The position numbers and the translations under genes are program-made. This document shows, piece after piece, positions 7,606-14,019 of a DNA stretch of 16,065 nucleotides; the stretch's first letter is position 1, and every line of letters starts with the position of its first letter. The notes under the pieces were generated by a model that made no database searches, was not told where the DNA came from, and saw only the letters and a program-made list of their open reading frames with translations. The stretch is from contig CALALK010000026.1 of assembly GCA_937923125.1 (NCBI GenBank), positions 1 to 16,065 on the forward strand, given 5' to 3'. Origin of the DNA: an uncultured Carnobacterium sp. Its GTDB lineage: Bacteria; Bacillota; Bacilli; Lactobacillales; Aerococcaceae.

Positions 7606-8625
7606 ATGAAAGAAACATTGATTCTAGCAATCGAAAGTAGTTGTGATGAGACAAGTGCAGCCGTCATTCAAAACGGAAATACAATTCTTTCAAATATTGT
7701 AGCCTCTCAAATTAAGAGTCATATGCGTTTTGGTGGGGTTGTGCCTGAAATTGCCAGCCGCCATCACGTCGAACAAATTACGCAAGTCATTGACGAAGCC
7801 CTTGCAAAAGCAGGCAAAACGTTGGATGACATGGACGCCATTGCAGTGACATATGGTCCGGGACTTGTTGGAGCTCTTCTAATTGGGATTTCTGCAGCGA
7901 AGGCTTTAGCTTTAGCTAGCGGAAAACCACTGATTGCAGTGAACCACATGGCAGGACATATTTACGCAAACCAACTTGTGGAACCTTTGCAATTCCCACT
8001 AATGGCGCTGGTTGTAAGTGGTGGTCATACAGAACTTGTCTATATGCCAACTGACGGCGAGTTCCAGATTATCGGAGAGACAAGAGATGATGCCGCGGGG
8101 GAAGCCTATGACAAAATTGGTCGTATTTTGAACTTGCCATATCCTGGTGGAAAGAAAATGGATGAGTTAGCTCATCTAGGAACGGATACTTATGACTTTC
8201 CACGCGCCATGATTCATGAAGACCATTTTGATTTTAGTTTTAGTGGATTGAAATCAGCGGTAATCAATCGTGTCCATAACGCGAAGCAAAAAGGCGAAGA
8301 GATAATCCCTGAAGATTTAGCTGCAAGTTTCCAAGCAAGTGTCGTTGAGGTTCTCGTCGAAAAAACAAGACGCGCACTTGAAGCGTATCCTGTAAAACAA
8401 TTTGTGTTAGCAGGAGGAGTGGCAGCCAATAAGGGTCTTCGTACAGCGATGACACAAATGATGGAAGAACACTATCCAGCAGTGACATTCTCCATTCCGC
8501 CATTGTCACTTTGCGGAGATAATGCCGCGATGATTGGTGCTGCAGCCTATACAAAATATATGCAAAAAGACTTTGCAAATATGGATTTAAACGCAATTCC
8601 CGGACTTGAATTAGGGGATGAATAA
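7606..8625 (+). CDS. tsaD: tRNA N6-adenosine threonylcarbamoyltransferase TsaD
   Basis: Catalytic subunit that transfers the threonylcarbamoyl group from threonylcarbamoyl-AMP to A37 of tRNA. The 339 residues are the normal length. Visible features are [14 protein letters not shown] (7-20), the metal ligands in HMAGH (His114 and His118), the nucleotide-binding stretch [12 protein letters not shown] near 265, and the third ligand Asp305 in [11 protein letters not shown] chose ATG 7606 over the in-frame TTG at 7582 because AGGAGG (7594-7599) precedes it by six bases and the protein then starts as relatives do. It begins ten bases after the rimI stop, the end of a tight tsaB-rimI-tsaD cluster. 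No clear terminator follows before the rpmE2 promoter, so read-through is possible. Confidence 0.96.
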   Translation: MKETLILAIESSCDETSAAVIQNGNTILSNIVASQIKSHMRFGGVVPEIASRHHVEQITQVIDEALAKAGKTLDDMDAIAVTYGPGLVGALLIGISAAKALALASGKPLIAVNHMAGHIYANQLVEPLQFPLMALVVSGGHTELVYMPTDGEFQIIGETRDDAAGEAYDKIGRILNLPYPGGKKMDELAHLGTDTYDFPRAMIHEDHFDFSFSGLKSAVINRVHNAKQKGEEIIPEDLAASFQASVVEVLVEKTRRALEAYPVKQFVLAGGVAANKGLRTAMTQMMEEHYPAVTFSIPPLSLCGDNAAMIGAAAYTKYMQKDFANMDLNAIPGLELGDE

Positions 8626-8630
8626 AACTA

Positions 8631-8659
8631 TTGCAAATTCAATTTGAGCATGGTATTAT
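8631..8659 (+). promoter_or_regulatory. Promoter of rpmE2 with extended -10
   Basis: TTGCAA (8631-8636), a 17-base spacer, then TGG-TATTAT, with TG at 8651-8652 and the -10 at 8654-8659. RNA should start near 8666. One of the best promoter matches in the window, fitting a highly expressed ribosomal protein gene. Confidence 0.78.
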
Positions 8660-8666
8660 ATTCGTG

Positions 8667-8726
8667 TTGCATTATGCATGCGAAAATAAATAACTCTGGA
8701 TTAGCAAATAATTCAGGGCAGGAGGA
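8667..8726 (+). promoter_or_regulatory. Structured 5' leader of rpmE2
   Basis: Two hairpins fill the roughly 66-base leader. TTGCAT (8667-8672) pairs with ATGCGAA (8678-8684), with one bulged G. CTCTGGA (8694-8700) pairs with TTCAGGG (8712-8718), including two wobble pairs. The second stem ends one base before the Shine-Dalgarno AGGAGGA (8720-8726). Ribosomal protein leaders, including L31-type leaders in Firmicutes, are a known class of autoregulatory RNA. Assignment to that class is inference. Confidence 0.5.
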
Positions 8727-8732
8727 ATAGAA

Positions 8733-8978
8733 ATGAAACAAGGAATTCACCCAGAATATCGTCCAGTAGTTTTCATGGATACAACTACAGGATTCAAATT
8801 CTTATCAGGTTCAACAAAGACTTCAAGTGAAACAGTTGTATGGGAAGACGGTAACGAATACCCATTACTACGTGTGGAAATCACTTCTGATTCTCACCCA
8901 TTCTACACAGGTCGTCAAAAATTCACTCAAGCAGACGGACGTGTGGATCGTTTCAACAAAAAATACGGTCTCAAATAA
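8733..8978 (+). CDS. rpmE2: 50S ribosomal protein L31 type B (zinc-free)
   Basis: Component of the large ribosomal subunit near the central protuberance. The 81-residue protein begins [20 protein letters not shown], typical of type B L31, and ends in the basic [12 protein letters not shown]. It has no cysteine at all, so it lacks the CxxC zinc site of type A L31. In Bacillus the zinc-free form is repressed by Zur and replaces the zinc form under zinc shortage. Here I see no obvious Zur operator, and the strong promoter suggests constitutive use, as in lactic acid bacteria that have only this form. AGGAGG lies seven bases before the ATG. The gene is monocistronic: its own promoter, leader and terminator. 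Confidence 0.96.
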   Translation: MKQGIHPEYRPVVFMDTTTGFKFLSGSTKTSSETVVWEDGNEYPLLRVEITSDSHPFYTGRQKFTQADGRVDRFNKKYGLK

Positions 8979-8987
8979 GAACTTTAC

Positions 8988-9016
8988 AAACTCTCTCACT
9001 TCGAGAGAGTTTTTTT
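8988..9016 (+). terminator. Terminator of rpmE2
   Basis: AAACTCTCTC (8988-8997) pairs perfectly with GAGAGAGTTT (9003-9012) around ACTTC and runs into a tract of seven T (9010-9016). A textbook intrinsic terminator. Confidence 0.92.
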
Positions 9017-9028
9017 GTGCGTTCAATA
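9016..9028 (+). repeat. Left copy of a 13-base near-direct repeat
   Basis: TGTGCGTTCAATA here and TGTGCGTTTAATA at 9384-9396 match at 12 of 13 positions in the same orientation. They flank the inverted-repeat region between them. They could be an old target duplication or chance. Confidence 0.4.
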
Positions 9029-9029
9029 C

Positions 9030-9316
9030 TTTTAGTAACCGCCAAGGGCGGCGATTATGGTATTAGTGGGGATAGTGCTGGAAAGAGAATTCTTTTTTAT
9101 CAGCCATTGTTTATTGAAACAAAATAGCGGGATACCGGAGAAAGCCTTGGAGTCTTTCTCCTTCGAAGCCTCAAACAAGCCGTAATGGATAAAATCCATA
9201 ACGGCTTTTAATTCGCATTCGATATGATTCCCCGCTATGGTTTCAATAAATGTCTGATAAGCGAATTCTCTTTTTAATAGGTGAACGCAATCCCATAATC
9301 GCCTTTTGGGGTAAAA
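9030..9316. repeat. Long imperfect inverted repeat with internal hairpins (unknown element or structured RNA)
   Basis: Arms at 9050-9131 and 9231-9303 pair in blocks: 9050-9060 with 9293-9303 (11 pairs), 9062-9064 with 9289-9291, 9082-9092 with 9263-9273 (11), 9097-9103 with 9254-9260 (7), 9110-9120 with 9240-9250 (11) and 9124-9131 with 9231-9238 (8). That is about 51 pairs with internal loops between. A weaker outer extension reaches TTTTA (9030-9034) and TAAAA (9312-9316). The central part holds two more hairpins, GGAGAAAG (9137-9144) with CTTTCTCC (9154-9161), and a 13-of-14-pair stem at 9177-9190/9194-9207 followed by T residues. A small CCGCC/GGCGG hairpin (9039-9051) competes with the left arm. 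No open frame here resembles a protein. It could be a miniature inverted-repeat element or a structured non-coding RNA; the strand is undetermined. Confidence 0.7.
9194..9209 (+). terminator. Terminator-like hairpin inside the inverted-repeat element
   Basis: This is the right half of the hairpin at 9177-9207: AAGCCG...CGGCTT with ATGGAT/ATCCAT, one A-A mismatch and an AAA loop. It is followed by TTTT (9206-9209, partly shared with the stem). It would be a + strand terminator if the region is transcribed in that direction. Confidence 0.35.
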
Positions 9317-9355
9317 ACTCTACCCGAGGAGAGAGGTTATAGAGTTCTATTCGGG
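9316..9355. other. Hairpin with possible pseudoknot
   Basis: AACTCTA (9316-9322) pairs with TAGAGTT (9340-9346). The loop segment CCCGA (9323-9327) can pair with TCGGG (9351-9355), which would make an H-type pseudoknot or, alternatively, a competing hairpin. There is no base between the two 5' strands, so one pair may have to open. Confidence 0.35.
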
Positions 9356-9383
9356 GCAAAGGCAAGGGAGAAGAGATAGAGTG

Positions 9384-9396
9384 TGTGCGTTTAATA
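9384..9396 (+). repeat. Right copy of a 13-base near-direct repeat
   Basis: TGTGCGTTTAATA, 12 of 13 identical to 9016-9028. See the left copy. Confidence 0.4.
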
Positions 9397-9403
9397 AAAA
9401 AGC

Positions 9404-9443
9404 AGATGTAACATTTTTGTTACGTAACAAAAATGTTACATCT
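9404..9443. repeat. Perfect 40-bp palindrome made of four GTAACA/TGTTAC half-sites
   Basis: Every base from 9404 to 9423 is complementary to its partner in 9424-9443, centred on TAC|GTA. Inside are two adjacent dyads, GTAACA-TTTT-TGTTAC (9408-9423) and GTAACA-AAAA-TGTTAC (9424-9439), with AGAT and ATCT at the ends. This looks like a double operator for a dimeric regulator, or a very stable hairpin. It lies between convergent genes with no promoter recognised beside it, so its function is unknown. Confidence 0.85.
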
Positions 9444-9456
9444 TGAAGTGAGAGCG

Positions 9457-9478
9457 AAATTATCATATATGATAATTT
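9457..9478. repeat. Perfect 22-bp AT-rich palindrome
   Basis: AAATTATCATA (9457-9467) is the exact reverse complement of TATGATAATTT (9468-9478). It starts 13 bases after the 40-bp palindrome. In RNA, flanking C-G and G-U pairs (9455-9456 with 9479-9480) would lengthen the stem to 13. It has only one G-C pair per arm, so it is a poor terminator. Confidence 0.8.
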
Positions 9479-9485
9479 TGGACAT

Positions 9486-9518
9486 AAAAAAACAGCCTTG
9501 CGAGAAGCAAAGCTGTTT
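9486..9518 (-). terminator. Terminator of popT
   Basis: Read on the - strand, AAACAGCTTTGC pairs with GCAAGGCTGTTT (one wobble) around a five-base loop and ends in seven T. It starts seven bases after the popT stop. Confidence 0.92.
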
Positions 9519-9524
9519 GAAATG

Positions 9525-10382
9525 TTATTTATAAGTATCTTCAAGTTTTGCCATGAATGCGCCAAGCCATGTACCGAATCCTAACATCACAACGCAAGCA
9601 AGGTATTGAACGATGTCAAATCCAGCATAGTTTGTTGGGATAATCATTACAGTTGAAGCAAGCACAATTCCGAAAATAAAGTGGAATAATTGTGGGTAAG
9701 CTTTCTTGAAAATGTAGTGTACGAGTTTTGAGAAGAGCGCTAATGTTACAAGTCCACCCAACGCGATTGGAAGGATTACGCTCATGTCTAATGTTTTGAA
9801 ACCATCTGACATTTGTTTGTACATTCCCATGTATACGATGAAGTTTGATGGGCTAAGTCCAGGAACGATAATTCCAAGAGCGATTAATCCGCCAGCAATC
9901 ATCCAAGTGAAGAAGTTTGCTTCCACGCTACCGCCGATTGCATTTTCACCTAAATAAAGAAGTACGCATCCGCCAATAAATGAAGCAAGTAGAATGAGAA
10001 TATCACGTGTTGAGCGACCTTCTTTTCCAGCTTCTTTCCAAAGAGCAGGGATTGTACCGACGATACATCCAATGAAGAACCAAAGGATAATGGTTTCGAA
10101 GTTTCCTAATAAGAAGCTCACTCCAAATGATAGAACTACGATACCTGCTAGAGCACCGATTCCGACTGGTAAGAAGAATAAGAAGTTCTTCTTGAAGTCT
10201 TTTGTGACGTTTGCTAGGAAAGCAATCATGCGTTCATAAAGTCCAAAGATAGCAGCAAGTGCACCACCGCTGACACCTGGGAGGATAAATCCTGATCCGA
10301 TGAACATTCCTTTAAAGAATCGTAAGAACCAGTCATTTTTCTTTTGTTTATCTAATTGATGTTGTGTTGATCTTTGTTCCAT
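9525..10382 (-). CDS. popT: DUF368 membrane protein, undecaprenyl-phosphate translocase PopT
   Basis: Integral membrane protein of 285 residues. Proteins of the DUF368 family have been shown in Vibrio, Staphylococcus and Bacillus to return undecaprenyl phosphate to the inner leaflet for reuse in cell-wall synthesis (PopT). The family's two glycine/proline re-entrant motifs are visible: GFILPGVSGG (31-40) and GIIVPGLSPSN (170-180). They sit in two structurally repeated halves, with about eight hydrophobic segments and a short basic cytoplasmic N-terminus. Start: a CGGAGGT site four to five bases before the ATG on the - strand. It is monocistronic, divergent from the fakB-like gene, with its own promoter and terminator. 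The gene name follows the family; the exact substrate is inferred. Confidence 0.88.
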   Translation of the reverse strand: MEQRSTQHQLDKQKKNDWFLRFFKGMFIGSGFILPGVSGGALAAIFGLYERMIAFLANVTKDFKKNFLFFLPVGIGALAGIVVLSFGVSFLLGNFETIILWFFIGCIVGTIPALWKEAGKEGRSTRDILILLASFIGGCVLLYLGENAIGGSVEANFFTWMIAGGLIALGIIVPGLSPSNFIVYMGMYKQMSDGFKTLDMSVILPIALGGLVTLALFSKLVHYIFKKAYPQLFHFIFGIVLASTVMIIPTNYAGFDIVQYLACVVMLGFGTWLGAFMAKLEDTYK

Positions 10383-10413
10383 AGTACCTCCGATAAAAAT
10401 TTCTATGTAACCT

Positions 10414-10441
10414 ATTATACTGCAAAATGAAAGATGAGCAA
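10414..10441 (-). promoter_or_regulatory. Promoter of popT
   Basis: On the - strand, TTGCTC (10441-10436) and a perfect TATAAT (10419-10414) are separated by 16 bases. RNA should start near 10407, giving a short leader of about 25 bases. Confidence 0.78.
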
Positions 10442-10477
10442 GTAATGTTAAGACTCTTAAGCAAAACTTTCCATTCG

Positions 10478-10506
10478 TTGCGTGTTAAATGCTTTTTTGT
10501 TATACT
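10478..10506 (+). promoter_or_regulatory. Promoter of the DegV/FakB gene with extended -10
   Basis: TTGCGT (10478-10483), a 17-base spacer, then TGT-TATACT, with TG at 10498-10499 and the -10 at 10501-10506. RNA should start near 10513. It is divergent from the popT promoter, with about 36 bases between the two -35 boxes. Confidence 0.75.
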
Positions 10507-10577
10507 TGAAGAGTGAAAGTTTATAGTTTTTATGGCTTAAACAATCTCAATTTTTCAAACTGAAAGGAGTTGAATGG

Positions 10578-11453
10578 ATGAAAATTGCTGTAGTTACAGA
10601 TAGCACGGCTTACTTAACAAAAGAAGAATATGCCGAGTATGGTATTTACGTATTGCCGATGTCTGTTATTTTCGGACAGGAAACTTATCGTGAAGAGATT
10701 GATATTACTGCTGAAGAATTTTATGCAAAAGTAAAAAGTTCTCCAGTCTTTCCAACAAGTACACAACCTGCTGTAGGGGAAACATACGAATTATTCCGCG
10801 AACTTGCAAAAGATTATGACGCTATTATTCCTATTACTATTTCTAGCGGAATTAGTGGAACTTACCAAACATGTGTGGCTGTTGCCGAAGATATGAAAGA
10901 CGAAGTAGCCATTTATCCAATCGATTCAGGTATTAGTTGTGCTCCGCAAGCACGTGCAGTAAAACTTGCCGCTATTATGGCGAAATCTGGAGAATATTCA
11001 CCAGAAGAAATCGTTGAAACTGTACAACGTCTAGTGGACCGTACGACAGCTTACTTTATCGTTGATGATTTAAGCAACTTACAACGTGGTGGACGTTTAT
11101 CTGCAGGGGCTGCATTAGTGGGGTCTATGTTGAAAATTAAGCCAATCTTGACATTCGTTGATAAGAAAATCGTTCCTTTCGAGAAGATTCGTACACAACA
11201 AAAAGCGATGAAACGAATTGAACAATTATTCGCTGACGAAACAGGAACAACAGATGGTGACGGCTATGAATTAGTCATTATCCATGCAAATGCTCCAGAA
11301 GCTGGCGAAGCTTGGAGACAAAAAATGCAAGAACAATATCCTAAATTACGTACTTCATTATCGTATTTTGGACCTGTTGTAGGAACTCACCTTGGTGAAG
11401 GTGCCTTAGGGTTCTCATGGGATATCGTACAAGAAAAGAATTTAGAAAAATAA
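10578..11453 (+). CDS. DegV family fatty acid-binding protein (FakB-like)
   Basis: Cytoplasmic carrier of the DegV/FakB family. FakB proteins hold a fatty acid while the kinase FakA phosphorylates it, feeding external fatty acids into phospholipid synthesis. Its 291 residues match the family. Conserved elements are VTDSTAYL (6-13), TSTQP (60-64), the SSGISGTYQ loop (89-97) that in FakB helps bind the carboxylate, LSNLQRGGRLS (165-175) and the C-terminal GTHLGEGALG (269-278) with a conserved His271. Start: AAAGGAG at 10563-10569, nine bases before ATG. No fakA is in the window, so partner and lipid preference are open; most genomes carry several FakB copies. A TetR gene and oleate hydratase follow, which fits a fatty-acid role. 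Confidence 0.87.
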   Translation: MKIAVVTDSTAYLTKEEYAEYGIYVLPMSVIFGQETYREEIDITAEEFYAKVKSSPVFPTSTQPAVGETYELFRELAKDYDAIIPITISSGISGTYQTCVAVAEDMKDEVAIYPIDSGISCAPQARAVKLAAIMAKSGEYSPEEIVETVQRLVDRTTAYFIVDDLSNLQRGGRLSAGAALVGSMLKIKPILTFVDKKIVPFEKIRTQQKAMKRIEQLFADETGTTDGDGYELVIIHANAPEAGEAWRQKMQEQYPKLRTSLSYFGPVVGTHLGEGALGFSWDIVQEKNLEK

Positions 11454-11477
11454 AGAGTGGGGGAACCCGCTCTTTTT
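11453..11477 (+). terminator. Terminator after the DegV/FakB gene
   Basis: AAGAGTGGG (11453-11461) pairs with CCCGCTCTT (11466-11474), with one T-G wobble, around GGAA. T residues run to 11477. It begins on the last base of the stop codon and lies only 24 bases before the TetR gene, so some read-through into that gene is possible. Confidence 0.85.
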
Positions 11478-11500
11478 CTTCATGAAACAGAGGGATACAA

Positions 11501-12046
11501 ATGACACTTGTTGTGAAAAAGATGTTAGCCAATACGCTTAAAGAATTAATGAATGAAAAGCCGTTGACGAAGATTACTGTACAGGATTTAACGAAGAAAT
11601 GCGGGATTAGTCGTCAAACGTTTTATAATCATTTCCATGATATTTATGAATTGGTCGAATGGATTTATTTAAATGAAGCGAATATCACGCTTGGTGAGAA
11701 TATTTCTTATGAGAATTGGCAAGACGCCCTGGAGGCACTATTCCAATATATGGATGACAATCGCAACTTTGTCCTTAACACGTATCGTTCTGTCAGCAAA
11801 GAAAATGTAGAGCGGCTCTTGCAACGAGAAGTGGAACGTTTCTTGACGGATTTGATTTTCAATGAAATCAATGTTAGTGGAGAAGAAGCAGAGCAGGTAC
11901 AATTCTCGATTGAGTTTTATACGTATGCGCTTGTTGGTGTAGGACTTGATTGGATTAGTCGTCAAATGCCTGGTACGGCTAAAGAACTCGTTGAAAAAAT
12001 CGAACAAGTCATGATTGGAACGATTGTGGCACGAATTTCCCAGTAA
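11501..12046 (+). CDS. TetR/AcrR family transcriptional regulator
   Basis: DNA-binding repressor-type protein of 181 residues. The N-terminal helix-turn-helix is clear: ITVQDLTKKCGISRQTFYNHF (25-45) followed by HDIYELVEWIY. The remaining helical part (about 60-181) would bind a ligand and dimerise. It resembles the short TetR group with a C7-type C-terminal domain, but I cannot name a characterised relative. Start: a GAGGG site seven bases before ATG 11501. I see no strong promoter of its own, so it may be expressed by read-through from the upstream gene. It lies 137 bases before oleate hydratase. Inference: it senses a fatty acid or related lipid and controls one or both neighbours. Confidence 0.88.
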   Translation: MTLVVKKMLANTLKELMNEKPLTKITVQDLTKKCGISRQTFYNHFHDIYELVEWIYLNEANITLGENISYENWQDALEALFQYMDDNRNFVLNTYRSVSKENVERLLQREVERFLTDLIFNEINVSGEEAEQVQFSIEFYTYALVGVGLDWISRQMPGTAKELVEKIEQVMIGTIVARISQ

Positions 12047-12063
12047 TAAACTTTACAATTCCA

Positions 12064-12099
12064 TCCCAGTGTCCAAAGTTTGGACATTGGGATTTTTTT
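12064..12099 (+). terminator. Terminator of the TetR gene
   Basis: A 13-pair stem, 12064-12076 with 12080-12092 (one G-T wobble), around a three-base loop, then seven T (12093-12099). A strong intrinsic terminator separating the regulator from oleate hydratase. Confidence 0.92.
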
Positions 12100-12111
12100 G
12101 TCTATGGTGCT

Positions 12112-12166
12112 TTGTGTAAAACGGGAGTAGAGTATGGTTTGTAAAGAACAAAACCTGATTTTCAGG
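12112..12166 (+). promoter_or_regulatory. Putative promoter and operator region of the oleate hydratase gene
   Basis: A weak promoter candidate is TTGTGT (12112-12117) and TATGGT (12133-12138) with a short 15-base spacer. An imperfect dyad overlaps the end of the -10 and the expected RNA start: GGTTTGT (12136-12142) against ACAAAACC (12148-12155), with one extra base. A small CCTGA/TCAGG hairpin follows (12154-12166). The dyad is a candidate binding site for the adjacent TetR protein. Confidence 0.4.
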
Positions 12167-12183
12167 AACTAGGAGGAATTACT

Positions 12184-13956
12184 ATGTATCATTCAAATGG
12201 AAATTACGAAGCATTTGCTCGCCCTAAAAAACCACAAGGAGTTGATCAAAAATCAGCTTATTTAGTTGGATCAGGACTTGCATCCTTATCAGCAGCGGCT
12301 TTCTTAGTAAGAGACGGCCAAATGAAAGGAGAAAACATTCATATTTTAGAAGAACTTCCACTTGCAGGAGGAAGCTTAGACGGAATCTTAAATCCAACAC
12401 GCGGATTCATTATTCGTGGGGGACGTGAAATGGAAGACCACTTCGAATGTTTATGGGATTTATTCAGATCAATTCCTTCACTAGAAGTCGAAGATGCCTC
12501 TGTGTTAGATGAGTTCTACTGGCTTAATAAAGAAGACCCTAACTTCTCACATTGCCGCGTGATTGAAAATAAAGGACAACGTATCCCAGACGATGGCCAA
12601 TTCACTTTAAGCGATAAATCAAGCGAAGAAATGGTCAAGTTATACATGACATCTGAATCTGAATTGCAAGGGCTAAAAATTACCGATGTATTCAGTGAAG
12701 AATTCTTCGAATCAAACTTCTGGACTTACTGGGCTAGTATGTTTGCTTTTGAAAAATGGCATTCAGCGATTGAAATGCGCCGTTACATCCTACGTTTCAT
12801 TCACCATATCGATGGTTTACCTGACTTATCTGCATTGAAATTTACTAAATACAATCAATATGAATCACTCGTTTTACCACTTGTGAACTACTTGAAAAAA
12901 CATAATGTTCAATTTGAATACGATACAGTCGTTAAAAATGTGATTGTTGAACATGTTGGAAGTGACATGATTGCTAAAGAACTTGTATTAGAAGTAGGTG
13001 GCGTTTTAGAAACACGCAATTTAACAGAAAATGACTTAGTATTCGTGACAAACGGTAGTATTACTGCTGCAACAACATACGGGGATAACAACACTCCAGC
13101 TCCAATTTCAAAAGAATTAGGTGGATCATGGAGCTTATGGAAAAACTTAGCCAAACAAGATGAACGCTTCGGACATCCAGAAGTATTCTGTGAAAACTTG
13201 CCAGACCAAAGCTGGTTCGTTTCAGCTACAACAACTGTAAAAGACAAACGTATCGCTGAATACATTCAAAAAATCTCAAAACGTGATCCTTATGCTGGAA
13301 AAGTGGTGACAGGAGGAATCGTAACGGTTCGCGACTCAAACTGGATGATGAGCTACACATTAAACCGTCAACCACACTTTAAAGCACAAAGTAAAGATGA
13401 ATTAGTCGTATGGATTTACGGATTATATTCAGGAATCAAAGGAAACTATGTGGAAAAACCAATCGAAGAATGTACAGGGATTGAAATTGCCGAAGAATGG
13501 TTATACCACATGGGTGTTCCAGAAGAATTAATTCATGAATTTGCTAGCGAAGGATGCAACACAGTCCCTTGCTACATGCCTTATATCACAAGCTACTTCA
13601 TGGCTCGTAAAGATGGCGACCGTCCGCTTGTTGTTCCAAATGGTTCTAAAAATATTGCCTTCATTGGTAACTTCGCTGAAACTCCACGAGATACAGTGTT
13701 TACAACAGAGTATTCTGTTCGTACTGCGATGGAAGCTGTATATACATTGCTTGATGTCGATCGTGGTGTGCCAGAAGTATTTGCTTCAGCTTACGATTTA
13801 CGAGTTCTTACAAAATCAACAAACCGCTTGATGGATGGTAAGAAATTAGCCGATGTGAAAGTTCCGTTCTTAGTGAAATTATTTGAAAAACGTGCTGCAA
13901 AGAAAATCAAAGGTACGATGATTGAAGAACTTCTCAAAGATTCTAACTTAATCTAA
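12184..13956 (+). CDS. ohyA: Oleate hydratase (myosin-cross-reactive antigen family)
   Basis: FAD-dependent enzyme that adds water to the cis-9 double bond of oleic and similar acids, giving 10-hydroxy fatty acids. This detoxifies unsaturated fatty acids met on host surfaces. The 590 residues are the family's usual length. Visible features are the FAD-binding loop [12 protein letters not shown] (29-40), the acidic end of its second strand near ILEE (54-57), and [16 protein letters not shown] (78-93). The last contains Glu82, which aligns with the catalytic glutamate of Staphylococcus OhyA. The middle [14 protein letters not shown] is also typical. Start: AGGAGG at 12171-12176, seven bases before ATG. 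Flanked by terminators, so monocistronic. The preceding TetR and FakB-like genes fit a fatty-acid stress role. Confidence 0.96.
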   Translation: MYHSNGNYEAFARPKKPQGVDQKSAYLVGSGLASLSAAAFLVRDGQMKGENIHILEELPLAGGSLDGILNPTRGFIIRGGREMEDHFECLWDLFRSIPSLEVEDASVLDEFYWLNKEDPNFSHCRVIENKGQRIPDDGQFTLSDKSSEEMVKLYMTSESELQGLKITDVFSEEFFESNFWTYWASMFAFEKWHSAIEMRRYILRFIHHIDGLPDLSALKFTKYNQYESLVLPLVNYLKKHNVQFEYDTVVKNVIVEHVGSDMIAKELVLEVGGVLETRNLTENDLVFVTNGSITAATTYGDNNTPAPISKELGGSWSLWKNLAKQDERFGHPEVFCENLPDQSWFVSATTTVKDKRIAEYIQKISKRDPYAGKVVTGGIVTVRDSNWMMSYTLNRQPHFKAQSKDELVVWIYGLYSGIKGNYVEKPIEECTGIEIAEEWLYHMGVPEELIHEFASEGCNTVPCYMPYITSYFMARKDGDRPLVVPNGSKNIAFIGNFAETPRDTVFTTEYSVRTAMEAVYTLLDVDRGVPEVFASAYDLRVLTKSTNRLMDGKKLADVKVPFLVKLFEKRAAKKIKGTMIEELLKDSNLI

Positions 13957-13962
13957 TGAGTG

Positions 13963-13994
13963 AAACCTCTCTAAGTCTATTAGAGAGGTTTTTT
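13963..13994 (+). terminator. Terminator of oleate hydratase
   Basis: AACCTCTCTAA (13964-13974) pairs perfectly with TTAGAGAGGTT (13980-13990) around a five-base loop, then T to 13994. Confidence 0.93.
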
Positions 13995-14019
13995 CGTATC
14001 TTTTGTTGAGGTGATAGAT

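Noticed and set aside
8827..9066. 79-codon + strand frame running from rpmE2 into the intergenic region
   Set aside because: It overlaps rpmE2 in another frame and crosses its terminator; the product looks like a frame shadow.
9404..9443. The 40-bp palindrome as an ordinary bidirectional terminator
   Set aside because: It has no T tract after the stem on either strand, and both flanking genes already have good terminators.
9017..9480. CRISPR array or tracr-type RNA in the gene-free region
   Set aside because: There are no regularly spaced direct repeats and no cas genes in the window; the repeats are inverted or single pairs.
9347..9565. 72-codon open frame on the - strand across the palindromes and the end of popT
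   Set aside because: It overlaps the popT terminator and C-terminus, reads through both perfect palindromes, and its product has no recognisable domain.
13990..14019. Competence (ComX) promoter box before coiA, suggested by TTCGTA at 13993-13998
   Set aside because: Only a partial match in the wrong orientation, overlapping the terminator tail of the previous gene.
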